64,000 nt of DNA from Indiicoccus explosivorum (GTDB lineage Bacteria > Bacillota > Bacilli > Bacillales_A > Planococcaceae), in the NCBI RefSeq assembly GCF_002167005.1, contig NZ_NHTN01000016.1, positions 80,314-144,313 of the forward strand, written 5' to 3'. The notes below the pieces were generated by a model, which ran no database searches, was not told where the DNA came from, and saw only the letters and a list, made by a program, of their open reading frames with translations. Below are positions 20,175 through 28,129 of this stretch, piece after piece. The position numbers and the translations under genes were made by a program. Position 1 is the first letter of the stretch; each line of letters opens with the position of its first letter.

Positions 20175-21752
20175 ATGGAAAACACCTTATTCTCAATACT
20201 GCCGCCGGTGCTGGCCATCGCGATGGTCCTGCTGACCCGGCGGGTGCTGCTCTCGCTAGGGACAGGCATTCTGGCCGCAGCCCTCATTCTGGAATCTTTC
20301 TCTCCGGCAGCGTCCGCCAAGGCGCTCTGGAACTCTTTTGCGGTGACATTCTGGGATGGCGGATTCAATGCCTATAACGTCTTCATCATACTGTTCCTGC
20401 TGCTGCTCGGCATCATCACCGCTTTTGTCAGTCTGTCAGGAGGAAGCCGCGCTTTTGCTGACTGGGCATCCCGCCGAGTGAAGTCGAGACGCGGAGCAAA
20501 ACTGCTGACGGTATTTCTCGGAATCCTGATCTTCATCGACGACTACTTCAATGCCTTGGCGGTCGGCCAGGTTTCCCGGCCGATCACCGACCGGTATAAC
20601 GTTTCCCGGGCGAAGCTTGCTTATTATATCGATTCCACCGCTGCACCGGTCTGTGTCGTATCTCCCGTATCAAGCTGGGGAGCAGTCATCATCGGCATGG
20701 TCGGCACGATACTTGCCGGACAGACACTGCTCGGATATTCCGCTCTCGAAGCATTCCTCTGGATGGCGCCGATGAATTTCTACGTCATTGCTGCGCTCGC
20801 AATCGTTTTCTTCAGCGCGTTCACAGATGCGGATCTCGGGGAAATGAAAAAACATGAAGTGCGGGCAATCCACCAGGGGCAGCTGTATGATCCGGAGAAG
20901 CCGATTCCCGGCGAACTGAAAGAGGAATTCCCTGAACACGGCCACGGAAAAGTACGGGACCTTCTGCTTCCAATCATTCTCCTTGTTGCAGGAACTGTCA
21001 CAGCCATGCTGTGGACCGGTTATCAAAATGCCGGTCAGACGCTGGATATTTGGGCGATGTTCGAGAATACGGACGTTCCGGCTTCTTTGCTTGCAGGAGG
21101 AATTGCAGGCGCCGTGACTGCGATCGGGCTGTATGCCGCTCAAATCGGCCGCAACAGCGAAGCGAGCTTCGGATGGATCGGTAAAGGAATCATTGCAGGG
21201 ATCCGTTCAATGTGGACCGCTGTGGCGATCCTGATTCTTGCATGGGCATTGGTGTACTTGATCGGCGCCCTGCAGACGGGCGAATACCTTTCGGGTGTAG
21301 TGGCTGCCACCGATCTTCCGGCCGGGCTGCTGCCGGTCATCCTGTTCGTCCTGGCGGGAGGAATGGCATTTGCTACAGGGACGTCATGGGGGTCATTCGG
21401 AATTCTCTTGCCCGTTGCCGGAGAAATCATGATCGGCACGGCACCGGAACTCTTGCTGCCGGCCCTCTCGGCAGTTTTGGCGGGCGCCGTATTCGGGGAC
21501 CACTGCTCCCCGATTTCCGATACGACGATCCTGTCTTCGACAGGGGCGGGCAGCAACCATATCGACCATGTCGTGACGCAGCTTCCGTACGCGTTGACTG
21601 CAGCCGCGGTAGCCGCAGCGGGATTCCTCGTCATCGGTCTGACGGGCTCTCTCACCGTATCGCTGATTGCGGTCATTCTCCTGCTGGCCGGACTGTTTTT
21701 CCTCTGGTCCCGCAGAACTGCAAGACTTTCGTTAAGCGAACAAACAAGTTAA
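20175..21752 (+). CDS. NhaC-family transporter, probable lysine transporter
   Basis: This 525-residue protein has about eleven to twelve membrane segments and belongs to the NhaC Na+/H+ antiporter family. It has charged family stretches FIDDYFNALAVG and FGDHCSPISDTT. The L-box upstream argues that the cargo is lysine, as proposed for riboswitch-linked NhaC members; Na+/H+ exchange is not shown. The ATG follows AGGAGGTTTAA. It is a single gene with its own terminator. Confidence 0.85.
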   Translation: MENTLFSILPPVLAIAMVLLTRRVLLSLGTGILAAALILESFSPAASAKALWNSFAVTFWDGGFNAYNVFIILFLLLLGIITAFVSLSGGSRAFADWASRRVKSRRGAKLLTVFLGILIFIDDYFNALAVGQVSRPITDRYNVSRAKLAYYIDSTAAPVCVVSPVSSWGAVIIGMVGTILAGQTLLGYSALEAFLWMAPMNFYVIAALAIVFFSAFTDADLGEMKKHEVRAIHQGQLYDPEKPIPGELKEEFPEHGHGKVRDLLLPIILLVAGTVTAMLWTGYQNAGQTLDIWAMFENTDVPASLLAGGIAGAVTAIGLYAAQIGRNSEASFGWIGKGIIAGIRSMWTAVAILILAWALVYLIGALQTGEYLSGVVAATDLPAGLLPVILFVLAGGMAFATGTSWGSFGILLPVAGEIMIGTAPELLLPALSAVLAGAVFGDHCSPISDTTILSSTGAGSNHIDHVVTQLPYALTAAAVAAAGFLVIGLTGSLTVSLIAVILLLAGLFFLWSRRTARLSLSEQTS

Positions 21753-21759
21753 AAAAATG

Positions 21760-21803
21760 CAAACCTCCGCAAGCGGTTATCACGTTTTGCGGAGGTTTTT
21801 TCT
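21760..21803 (+). terminator. Terminator of the NhaC-family gene
   Basis: AAACCTCCGCAA pairs with TTGCGGAGGTTT and is followed by six T. Confidence 0.9.
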
Positions 21804-21841
21804 TATTCCTGTTATAGTTTGTGAAACTGCAAAAAAGGACC

Positions 21842-21870
21842 TTTACTTTATTTAGAAGCATCGTTATACT
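21842..21870 (+). promoter_or_regulatory. Promoter of the NSS transporter operon
   Basis: TTTACT (21842-21847), 17-base spacer, TATACT (21865-21870). Confidence 0.65.
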
Positions 21871-21876
21871 GACTTT

Positions 21877-21894
21877 AGATTAGTCAAATAATCT
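21877..21894. promoter_or_regulatory. Inverted repeat at the probable start of transcription
   Basis: AGATTA (21877-21882), GTCAAA, TAATCT (21889-21894): a perfect 6-bp inverted repeat at about +1 of the promoter at 21842-21870. It could be an operator for an unknown repressor; the sequence does not match a site I can name. Confidence 0.45.
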
Positions 21895-21957
21895 GAATTT
21901 AAACAAACTTCCTATTACTCTTTGGGGAGAGATAGGAACAAAGAAGGGGGAAAAAGT

Positions 21958-23475
21958 ATGGCACGTTCACAATGGGGAACGAGAGCCGGTTTTATCCTGG
22001 CAGCTGTCGGTTCGGCTGTCGGGCTCGGAAACATCTGGCGTTTTCCGTATGTGGCCTATGAAAACGGTGGGGGCGCATTCTTTATACCGTATTTGTTCGC
22101 CTTGCTGACAGCAGGGATTCCCATCCTGATCATGGAGTTCACATTGGGGCACCGATTCAGGGGATCAGCTCCTCTCACGTTCTTCCGATTCGAAGGGAAA
22201 AAAGCGGAGTGGCTCGGCTGGTGGCAAATACTCGTATCATTTGTCATTTCTACATACTACGCTGTCATCATCGCCTGGTCGATGCGTTATACGCTTTTTT
22301 CATTCAATCTCGGATGGGGAGAGGATACGCAAGCGTTCCTTTTCGGGGATTTCCTGCAGCTCGCTGAAACCCCGGGAGAAGTCGGCGGAATCGTGTGGGG
22401 CGTATTCATTCCGCTCGTGCTTGTCTGGATCATCTCGCTCGGCATTCTGCTCGCCGGGGTCCAGAAAGGGATCGAACTGGCGAACCGGATTTTCATTCCG
22501 ACACTCGTCGTCATTTTCCTGATCATCGTCATCCGGGCGGTTACATTGCCTGGAGCTGGCGCCGGACTCACAGCTTTCTTCGAGCCGAATTTCGAGGAAA
22601 TTATGAATCCGACTGTATGGGTTGCGGCGTATGGGCATATCTTCTTCAGTCTGTCCATCGCATTCGCCATCATGATCACGTATTCAAGTTACCTGCCGAA
22701 GAAATCGGATATCACGAATAACGCGTTCATCACAGGGTTTGCGAACTCAAGCTTCGAACTCCTTGCCGGTATCGGCGTTTTCGCGGCACTCGGCTACATG
22801 GCTGTGCAGAGCGGTGTCGATGTTTCGGAAGTAGCGACTGCAGGAGTCGGACTGGCATTCGTCGTCTTCCCGCAGATCATCAATGAATTCCCGGGACTGA
22901 ACGGTCTGTTCGGTGCTTTGTTCTTCCTGTCGCTGACACTTGCAGGGCTTACATCCCTCATTTCGATCACGGAGACTTATGTCGCCGGTTTTTCAGAGAA
23001 ATTCGGGACTTCACGCAGAAAAGCTGTCGCCATCGCTGGCGGACTGGCAGCTGTCATTTCCATTTTGTTCTCGACAAACGGAGGCCTTTACTTCCTCGAC
23101 GTCACAGACTATTTTATCAATCAGTTCGGTATCGCGCTAATCGGACTCATCGAGGTTGTCCTCGTAGCATGGGCCTTCCGGAAACTGTCGGATCTTCAGG
23201 GACACGCCAATCTCGTTTCGGATATCCGCCTTGGAAACTGGTGGAAGATTTGTCTGAGCGTCGTCACACCGATTGTTCTCGGTTACATGATGTTCGGTCT
23301 GTTCACCGAAAACCTGCTTCAGCAGTTCGATACGGAAACCGGAAACTACGAAGGCTATACCAACAGCTTCATTTTCTGGTCGGGCTGGCTGGTAGCCATC
23401 GGCGCACTCGTTCTTGGGATCATCTTCTCCCTTGGCAAATGGCACCGCGATCATGCGGAATTCACTGAAGAATAA
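21958..23475 (+). CDS. Sodium-dependent amino acid transporter (NSS family, MetP-like)
   Basis: This 505-residue protein has about 11-12 membrane segments and the NSS (SNF) signature SAVGLGNIWRFPY near the N-terminus. It imports amino acids with Na+. A 34-residue gene directly downstream resembles the small subunit MetS, which points to methionine/alanine as substrates. I chose ATG 21958 over the in-frame GTG/ATG region at 21922 because AAGAAGGGGG sits seven bases upstream and the conserved protein begins there. Confidence 0.9.
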   Translation: MARSQWGTRAGFILAAVGSAVGLGNIWRFPYVAYENGGGAFFIPYLFALLTAGIPILIMEFTLGHRFRGSAPLTFFRFEGKKAEWLGWWQILVSFVISTYYAVIIAWSMRYTLFSFNLGWGEDTQAFLFGDFLQLAETPGEVGGIVWGVFIPLVLVWIISLGILLAGVQKGIELANRIFIPTLVVIFLIIVIRAVTLPGAGAGLTAFFEPNFEEIMNPTVWVAAYGHIFFSLSIAFAIMITYSSYLPKKSDITNNAFITGFANSSFELLAGIGVFAALGYMAVQSGVDVSEVATAGVGLAFVVFPQIINEFPGLNGLFGALFFLSLTLAGLTSLISITETYVAGFSEKFGTSRRKAVAIAGGLAAVISILFSTNGGLYFLDVTDYFINQFGIALIGLIEVVLVAWAFRKLSDLQGHANLVSDIRLGNWWKICLSVVTPIVLGYMMFGLFTENLLQQFDTETGNYEGYTNSFIFWSGWLVAIGALVLGIIFSLGKWHRDHAEFTEE

Positions 23476-23490
23476 AAGGAGGTTCCAGAC

Positions 23491-23595
23491 ATGACAGGCA
23501 GTGCTATTATCATGATGATCATCGGGATTCTCATTATTTGGGGCGGTCTCGCTGCGAGTATCATCAGCGCAGTTTCAAAATCAAAGCAGAGCTGA
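23491..23595 (+). CDS. MetS-like small subunit of the NSS transporter (34 residues)
   Basis: A 34-residue protein: one membrane segment (about residues 5-29, rich in Ile, Met and Gly) and a short basic tail (SKSKQS). The ATG is preceded by AAAGGAGG and lies 15 bases after the transporter stop. Such tiny partners (methionine/alanine import small subunit, MetS in Corynebacterium) are needed for activity of MetP. The pairing and shape match; the exact substrate here is inferred. Confidence 0.8.
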   Translation: MTGSAIIMMIIGILIIWGGLAASIISAVSKSKQS

Positions 23596-23600
23596 TTCAA

Positions 23601-23629
23601 GCGCCTTCCTTCAGGGGAAGGCGTTTTTG
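23601..23629 (+). terminator. Terminator after the NSS operon
   Basis: CGCCTTCC pairs with GGAAGGCG, five T follow. Confidence 0.8.
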
Positions 23630-23719
23630 CTTCCGGTTGTCCGGGACGCGGCTTTGTGATAAATTGACATCAGGCTGCCCGAATAAAAATGAGCGGACAG
23701 CAGACGGATGGTGAACCGA

Positions 23720-24037
23720 ATGATCATTCTCGATGGCTGGCAGTATGAAATAGTCGAAGAGTACCGGGAAGGCTTCAATGAAGAAGTACTTCGGGACCGC
23801 TTCAGTGAAATACTGCTGAAGTATGATTATATTCTTGGTGATTGGGGTTATGGACAGCTTCGGCTGAAAGGCTTTTTCGAAGACAACAGCCCGAAATCGG
23901 CATATGATACAAAAATCAGTACATTGCAGGATTACTTGTATGAATACTGTAACTTTGGCTGTGCTTATTTTGTGCTTAAGAAGTCAGGGAAAGCAGAGCA
24001 GGAACCGGAAAATCAGAAGACCGCAGCGGAGAACTGA
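23720..24037 (+). CDS. yutD: YutD-like protein
   Basis: A 105-residue soluble protein of the YutD family (DUF1027), conserved in Bacillales, function unknown. The core YDYILGDWGYGQLRLKGFFED (split between helices) is recognisable. I chose ATG 23720 because GGATGGTGA lies upstream and the family begins there; ATG 23708 is in frame and possible. Its last codons form one arm of a terminator (24020-24054), so the stop codon lies inside the hairpin. Confidence 0.85.
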   Translation: MIILDGWQYEIVEEYREGFNEEVLRDRFSEILLKYDYILGDWGYGQLRLKGFFEDNSPKSAYDTKISTLQDYLYEYCNFGCAYFVLKKSGKAEQEPENQKTAAEN

Positions 24038-24054
24038 ACCGCTGCGGTTTTTTG
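24020..24054 (+). terminator. Terminator overlapping the yutD stop codon
   Basis: ACCGCAGCGG (24020-24029) pairs with CCGCTGCGGT (24039-24048), followed by T6. The yutD stop (24035-24037) is in the loop. Confidence 0.85.
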
Positions 24055-24131
24055 CCGGTCTGTGCAGCGAATGTGATATGATGGACACGGATAAAATCAA
24101 TTTGCCATCAGAAGATTTGGAGGAAGAAGCC

Positions 24132-24581
24132 ATGTATTTTGTCGACCGGAAAAAAATCGGATCGGTCCTCTCATATATGGAGGAACTGCTGGACCTGTAT
24201 GGAAAAAAAGAGAAGTGGGAAGGACCGGTCGAGGAATTGGCACTGGAACGGCTTGCCCATAACGTGATTGAATGCATCATCGATATCGGCAATGCCATGA
24301 TCGACGGGTTTATTATGCGCGATCCGGGAAGTTACGAAGATATATTGGATATTCTGCTTGATGAGCGGGTGATTACAGAAGAGATGCACGGTCCGCTCAT
24401 CCGGGTCATTAAGATCCGGGCGCTTCTTGTCCGTGAATTTGCATCAGCTGATCATGAGGTGATCACCTGGACATTGTCAGACGCTTTTGAATCACTGAAT
24501 CAGTTCAGCCCGGCCGTCCGGACTTATTTGACGGATGAGTTAGGACCTGTGTCGGCGTTTTCACCGGAGCAATCAGAATGA
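24132..24581 (+). CDS. yutE: DUF86 / HepT-like protein (YutE type)
   Basis: A 149-residue all-helical protein of the DUF86 family, which also contains HepT RNase toxins. The stretch IECIIDIGNAMIDGFIMRDP is the family core. I see no adjacent MNT nucleotidyltransferase antitoxin, and the RX4-6H catalytic motif of HepT is not evident (RLAH is too short), so a toxin role is doubtful. ATG 24132 follows TTTGGAGG and matches the usual YutE start (MYFVDR); the frame is open upstream. It overlaps the YutF-like gene by four bases. Confidence 0.8.
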   Translation: MYFVDRKKIGSVLSYMEELLDLYGKKEKWEGPVEELALERLAHNVIECIIDIGNAMIDGFIMRDPGSYEDILDILLDERVITEEMHGPLIRVIKIRALLVREFASADHEVITWTLSDAFESLNQFSPAVRTYLTDELGPVSAFSPEQSE

Positions 24582-25354
24582 ATGATTACCGGGCTTATTG
24601 CCTCGATCTGGACGGGACTGTGTACAGAGGGAATGAAGGCATTGAAGGGGCGAAGGAATTCGTCTCCATGCTGCAGGAAGCAGGCATCGAGCCTTTCTTC
24701 GTCACCAACAATGCCTCCCGGACTCAGCAGCAGCAATCGGAGAAAATCCGGAAATTCGGTATCAGAGCCGATGAAAACCGGATCATTTCCTCTGCTGTGG
24801 CGGCAGCTAAGTACATCCGCAGGAACTATCCGGGAAAAAGCGTATTCATGATCGGTTCTGACGGACTCCGGGAAGCGCTGGACAAAGAAGGGGTTCAGCG
24901 GACGGACGAAAATGCGGATATCGTTTTGATGGGAATGGATCCGGACGTCAATTTTGATAAATTGGCCACTGCCTGTCTGGAAGTCCGGAAAGGAGCCGTC
25001 TTTATCTCCACCAATCAAGATCTGGCTTACCCCTCCGAAAGAGGGATGCTGCCCGGAAACGGGGCCTTCACGAAGCTTGTAGCCGTTTCTACAGGCGTTC
25101 AGCCACTGTTTATCGGAAAACCCGAGAAGCACATGCTTGAAACGATCATGGAAGAATGGGGAATCAAAAATGAAGAGCTGGTCATGATCGGGGATAATTA
25201 CGAGACGGATATTCTGGCCGGCATCCGGGTAGGTGCGGATACGGTCCATGTAAACACGGGTGTGACTCCGGCATCGGAAGCGGCAAAGATGTCTCCGCCG
25301 CCGACTTACCTTCTTGAGAACTTGCTGGAGTGGCCAAAAATAAAAAGCCGCTGA
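24578..25354 (+). CDS. yutF: HAD-IIA phosphatase (YutF type, TIGR01457-like)
   Basis: This 258-residue haloacid-dehalogenase phosphatase has motif I LDLDGTVYRG, motif II FVTNNASR, the lysine motif GKPEKHM and motif IV MIGDNYETDI. HAD-IIA enzymes are sugar-phosphate or nucleotide phosphatases; the substrate is unknown. The start overlaps the stop of the YutE-like gene (ATGA). The stop lies inside a terminator hairpin. Confidence 0.92.
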   Translation: MNDYRAYCLDLDGTVYRGNEGIEGAKEFVSMLQEAGIEPFFVTNNASRTQQQQSEKIRKFGIRADENRIISSAVAAAKYIRRNYPGKSVFMIGSDGLREALDKEGVQRTDENADIVLMGMDPDVNFDKLATACLEVRKGAVFISTNQDLAYPSERGMLPGNGAFTKLVAVSTGVQPLFIGKPEKHMLETIMEEWGIKNEELVMIGDNYETDILAGIRVGADTVHVNTGVTPASEAAKMSPPPTYLLENLLEWPKIKSR

Positions 25355-25371
25355 AGCAGCGGCTTAAAAAA
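25340..25371. terminator. Bidirectional terminator between yutF and yuzB
   Basis: AAGCCGCT (25345-25352), loop, AGCGGCTT (25358-25365), with A tracts to the left and right. It ends the plus-strand transcript and, read the other way, the minus-strand yuzB; the yutF stop (25352-25354) is inside it. Confidence 0.85.
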
Positions 25372-25609
25372 GAGGGTTTTCCTCTATGAATTCATAGACT
25401 TTCCGGACCAGTTCTTCCGGAGAATCAGCATCGACAATTTCTCCGTTCACGAGCGCATAGAGAGAGGTGGCACACTGCGTACAGTAGCTCTGGCACCCAT
25501 ATTCGATGACGTCGAGATCGGGGTCTTTTTCAAGTTGTTCAAATGCCTGCTGAGAGCCGTTTGCCAGGTTGCTCATGCAAAACTCAACAATCGGATTCAC
25601 GCAAATCAC
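25364..25609 (-). CDS. yuzB: YuzB family protein (DUF1450)
   Basis: An 81-residue protein of the YuzB/DUF1450 family, conserved in Bacillales beside the yut genes. Cysteines are placed CMSN near the start and CQSYCTQC in the middle, which could bind a metal or Fe-S cluster. Function is unknown. The ATG has AGGTG upstream. A promoter TTGACG-N17-TAGCAT lies on this strand at 25624-25652. Confidence 0.85.
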   Translation of the reverse strand: MICVNPIVEFCMSNLANGSQQAFEQLEKDPDLDVIEYGCQSYCTQCATSLYALVNGEIVDADSPEELVRKVYEFIEENPLF

Positions 25610-25623
25610 CTCGTTCCATCGAC

Positions 25624-25652
25624 ATGCTACCTCTTTTCCATGCGAACGTCAA
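25624..25652 (-). promoter_or_regulatory. Promoter of yuzB
   Basis: On the minus strand TTGACG (25652-25647), 17-base spacer, TAGCAT (25629-25624). Confidence 0.5.
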
Positions 25653-25671
25653 CTGATTGATCCGGGCGCAT

Positions 25672-25691
25672 ATTGTGAAAGCTATCACAAT
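25672..25691. promoter_or_regulatory. Rex-type operator
   Basis: ATTGTGA (25672-25678), six bases, TCACAAT (25685-25691): a perfect 7-bp inverted repeat matching the Rex box TTGTGAANNNNTTCACAA in layout. It overlaps the -35 of the next promoter. In Bacillus, Rex senses the NADH/NAD+ ratio and represses NADH dehydrogenase genes. Confidence 0.8.
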
Positions 25692-25701
25692 CAGATATAC
25701 T
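25673..25701 (+). promoter_or_regulatory. Promoter of the YutJ-like NADH dehydrogenase
   Basis: TTGTGA (25673-25678) serves as -35, 17-base spacer, TATACT (25696-25701). The -35 is inside the Rex box. Confidence 0.75.
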
Positions 25702-25759
25702 CAAGAGTGGGAACACTATTCCATGTTTCGACCAAGCACTGAATTAAGAGGAGAATTTT

Positions 25760-26827
25760 ATGAGAAAATTAGTACTGCTGGGCGGCGGATACGGCAACAT
25801 GCGGATTCTGCTGCGCCTGTTGCCGAACAGCCTTCCTTCAGATGTTGAAATCACGTTAGTGGATCGGACACCATTCCACAGCATGAAAACAGAATTTTAT
25901 GCGCTTGCAGCCGGCACTGCATCGGACCACGAAATCCGTGTCCCTTTTCCTGAACACGACCGGCTGAACATCGTGAATGGCGAAGTGACGGAAATCCGGC
26001 CGGAAGATAAGCAAGTCCTGCTGGATGGCGGCCGGATCGTGGACTTTGACGATCTGGTGATCGGATTGGGATGTGAAGACAAGTACCACGGCGTGCCTGG
26101 AGCGGCGGAGTACACGCATAGCATCCAGACGATCGGCAATTCCAGGAAAACGTATCAGACACTGCTGGGTCTTCCGTCAGGCGCTACTGTGGGGGTCGTC
26201 GGAGCCGGTCTGAGCGGGATCGAACTTGCCAGCGAACTGAGAGAGAGCCGGCCGGACCTGGCAATTAAGCTGTTTGACCGGAGTCCGCGGATTCTGCGGG
26301 ATTTTCCGGAACGGATGAGCGATTTTGTGCAGAAGTGGTTCGAAAACAACCACGTCGACGTGGTGGCGAATTCGAATATTACAAAAGTCGAGCCCGAATT
26401 GCTGTATAACCATGAGGAGACGATTCCGGTGGACGCGGTCGTCTGGACCGCGGGCATCCAGCCGGTAAGCGCCGTCCGATCGATGGATACCGAATCGGAT
26501 AAAGGCGGCCGTCTTGTCGTGAACCAATACCATCAGCTCCCGCAGTACAGTTCCGTCTATGTTGTCGGTGACTGTGCCGCACTCCCGTTCGCCCCTTCAG
26601 CACAGCTCGCGGAAGAGCAGGCGGAGCAGATCGTCAAGGTATTGAAAATGGTTTGGGAAGGCGAACCGCTTCCGGAGAACATGCCGGAAATCAAGCTGAA
26701 AGGTTTCCTCGGTTCTCTCGGTAAAAAGCAGGGGTTCGCTTATCTTGCAGACCGGACAGTCACCGGACGGGTGGCCCGGCTGCTCAAGTCAGGCGTCCTG
26801 TGGATGTACAAATGGCATAATGGCTGA
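25760..26827 (+). CDS. yutJ: Type II NADH dehydrogenase (YutJ type)
   Basis: This 355-residue flavoprotein is a membrane-associated, non-proton-pumping NADH:quinone oxidoreductase or close relative. It has two dinucleotide-binding motifs: LLGGGYGNMR (FAD, about residue 6) and VGVVGAGLSGIELASEL (NADH, about 142). VVGDCAALP is the FAD-pyrophosphate motif. The ATG follows AAGAGGAG. A Rex box overlaps its promoter, so expression should rise when NADH is high. A longer paralogue lies at 28222. Confidence 0.9.
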   Translation: MRKLVLLGGGYGNMRILLRLLPNSLPSDVEITLVDRTPFHSMKTEFYALAAGTASDHEIRVPFPEHDRLNIVNGEVTEIRPEDKQVLLDGGRIVDFDDLVIGLGCEDKYHGVPGAAEYTHSIQTIGNSRKTYQTLLGLPSGATVGVVGAGLSGIELASELRESRPDLAIKLFDRSPRILRDFPERMSDFVQKWFENNHVDVVANSNITKVEPELLYNHEETIPVDAVVWTAGIQPVSAVRSMDTESDKGGRLVVNQYHQLPQYSSVYVVGDCAALPFAPSAQLAEEQAEQIVKVLKMVWEGEPLPENMPEIKLKGFLGSLGKKQGFAYLADRTVTGRVARLLKSGVLWMYKWHNG

Positions 26828-26853
26828 CAGGTGCATGTCCGCTTGAAGGAAGG

Positions 26854-27177
26854 TCACGCCGGCTGGAACCCATGTTTCTCAAGTTCCTGACACACCGGCT
26901 TTAAGCGGACATATCCTTCCCCTGCCACTTCGTTTTCGATAAGCACAAGCGGGTAGAAAAATTCATCGTCCAGTATTTGGCGGATGATTTCCTGTTTCCG
27001 CTCCTCCTGCTGCGGTTTCTCAATATCGATATACTCAATTGAAAATGGCTGATTCGGATACTTGCGTGCAATTGCCGCCTGCAGCCATTCATACGTATCG
27101 ATTGAAGAAGGTGCATTCACACAGCTGGCGCACACTGTTTCGGCTCCGTAAACTTCGATTGATATTTCTTTTGTCAT
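26854..27177 (-). CDS. yuzD: YuzD family protein (thioredoxin-like)
   Basis: A 107-residue protein of the YuzD/DUF1462 family, with a CASC dithiol (CVNAP follows) near residue 17-20 and the stretch VYGAETVCASCVN. It reads as a small thioredoxin-like protein of unknown partner. It is convergent with the NADH dehydrogenase and divergent from the NifU-like gene, as in Bacillus. Starts with ATG after GGAGCTG. Confidence 0.85.
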   Translation of the reverse strand: MTKEISIEVYGAETVCASCVNAPSSIDTYEWLQAAIARKYPNQPFSIEYIDIEKPQQEERKQEIIRQILDDEFFYPLVLIENEVAGEGYVRLKPVCQELEKHGFQPA

Positions 27178-27259
27178 TTTTTGCAGCTCCTTCGGATAAT
27201 AGAATGGATTTTTTCACTTAATCACATTATAATGATTATAATGAAAGGAGTCGATAAGA

Positions 27260-27496
27260 ATGACCGAAGCAATGATGGAAGACCACGTACAGGAAGTATT
27301 AGATAAATTGCGTCCATTCCTTTTGCGGGATGGCGGCGACTGCGAACTTGTGGATGTAGAGGATGGCATTGTTCGCCTTCGCCTCCTGGGAGCCTGCGGC
27401 AGCTGCCCGAGCTCGACGATCACGCTGAAAGCCGGCATTGAACGTGCACTCCTGGAGGAAGTACCGGGTGTCGTGGAAGTGGAACAAGTATTTTAA
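27260..27496 (+). CDS. yutI: NifU-like Fe-S carrier (YutI type)
   Basis: A 78-residue protein consisting only of the NifU C-terminal (Nfu) domain, with the cluster-binding CGSC motif in [10 protein letters not shown]. It carries Fe-S clusters from the SufBCD scaffold to client proteins. [11 protein letters not shown] and the terminal VPGVVEV are family features. The ATG follows AAAGGAG. Two overlapping TATAAT sequences (27228 and 27237) precede it. Confidence 0.93.
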   Translation: MTEAMMEDHVQEVLDKLRPFLLRDGGDCELVDVEDGIVRLRLLGACGSCPSSTITLKAGIERALLEEVPGVVEVEQVF

Positions 27497-27502
27497 TGGA
27501 AG

Positions 27503-27552
27503 AAGCTGTCCCGGATGGTCATGGCAAATGACGTTCCAGGACAGCTTTTTTT
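27503..27552 (+). terminator. Terminator of yutI
   Basis: AAGCTGTCC (27503) pairs with GGACAGCTT, followed by seven T, with a long loop. Confidence 0.75.
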
Positions 27553-27674
27553 ATGAATAAAGGATGGACACAACAGAAGCGGCGTGGAATCAGGAAAATG
27601 GAAAGATCCGGGAGCAGGTTCTTGAAAAAGTGCCCGCTGACTTGTTATGATACATTTCAAGAGGAGTGATAAAC

Positions 27675-28037
27675 GTGACACAAATCGTTGAAATTACAGA
27701 AGCGGCTTCTTATCGGATCAAGGAAATGATTGAAAATAACGGAGAAGAAGGTTCCTTTCTCCGGGTCGCTGTCAAAGGCGGCGGATGCAGCGGACTGACG
27801 TACGGCATGGGGTTCGAAAAAGAACAAGGGCAGGATGATGACCTTTATCAGCAGCATGATCTTCAGATCCTGATTGCGAAGGACGATGCGGGCATCCTCA
27901 ATGGTACTGTCATTGATTACAAACAGTCTCTTATGGGCGGCGGGTTCACCATCGATAACCCGAATGCAATCGCTTCCTGTGGCTGCGGAACGAGTTTCCG
28001 TACAGCAACGAAAAAGGGGACACCTGAAAATTGTTGA
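27675..28037 (+). CDS. sufA: A-type iron-sulfur carrier (SufA/YutM type)
   Basis: A 120-residue HesB/IscA-type protein that carries and hands over Fe-S clusters. The three cysteines are in GGGCSGL and SCGCGTSF. GTG 27675 has GAGGAG eight bases upstream and gives the 120 residues of Bacillus SufA/YutM; a GTG at 27666 in the same frame would sit inside that ribosome site. It is an accessory partner of the suf operon 11 kb to the left. Confidence 0.92.
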   Translation: MTQIVEITEAASYRIKEMIENNGEEGSFLRVAVKGGGCSGLTYGMGFEKEQGQDDDLYQQHDLQILIAKDDAGILNGTVIDYKQSLMGGGFTIDNPNAIASCGCGTSFRTATKKGTPENC

Positions 28038-28041
28038 TTCC

Positions 28042-28065
28042 AAACCGGCTCCGGCCGGTTTTTTG
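28042..28065 (+). terminator. Terminator after the A-type carrier
   Basis: AACCGG...CCGGTT with T6, five bases after the stop. Confidence 0.75.
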
Positions 28066-28100
28066 TTTTATTCCGACGATTCGCCCCGGCCAACAATTTA

Positions 28101-28129
28101 TTGAAATCACCTGTCAAAAGGGCTAATAT
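28101..28129 (+). promoter_or_regulatory. Promoter of the second NADH dehydrogenase
   Basis: TTGAAA (28101-28106), 17-base spacer, TAATAT (28124-28129). No Rex-type palindrome is present here; a GGAAC-N5-GTTCC repeat lies further down at 28174-28188. Confidence 0.5.
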
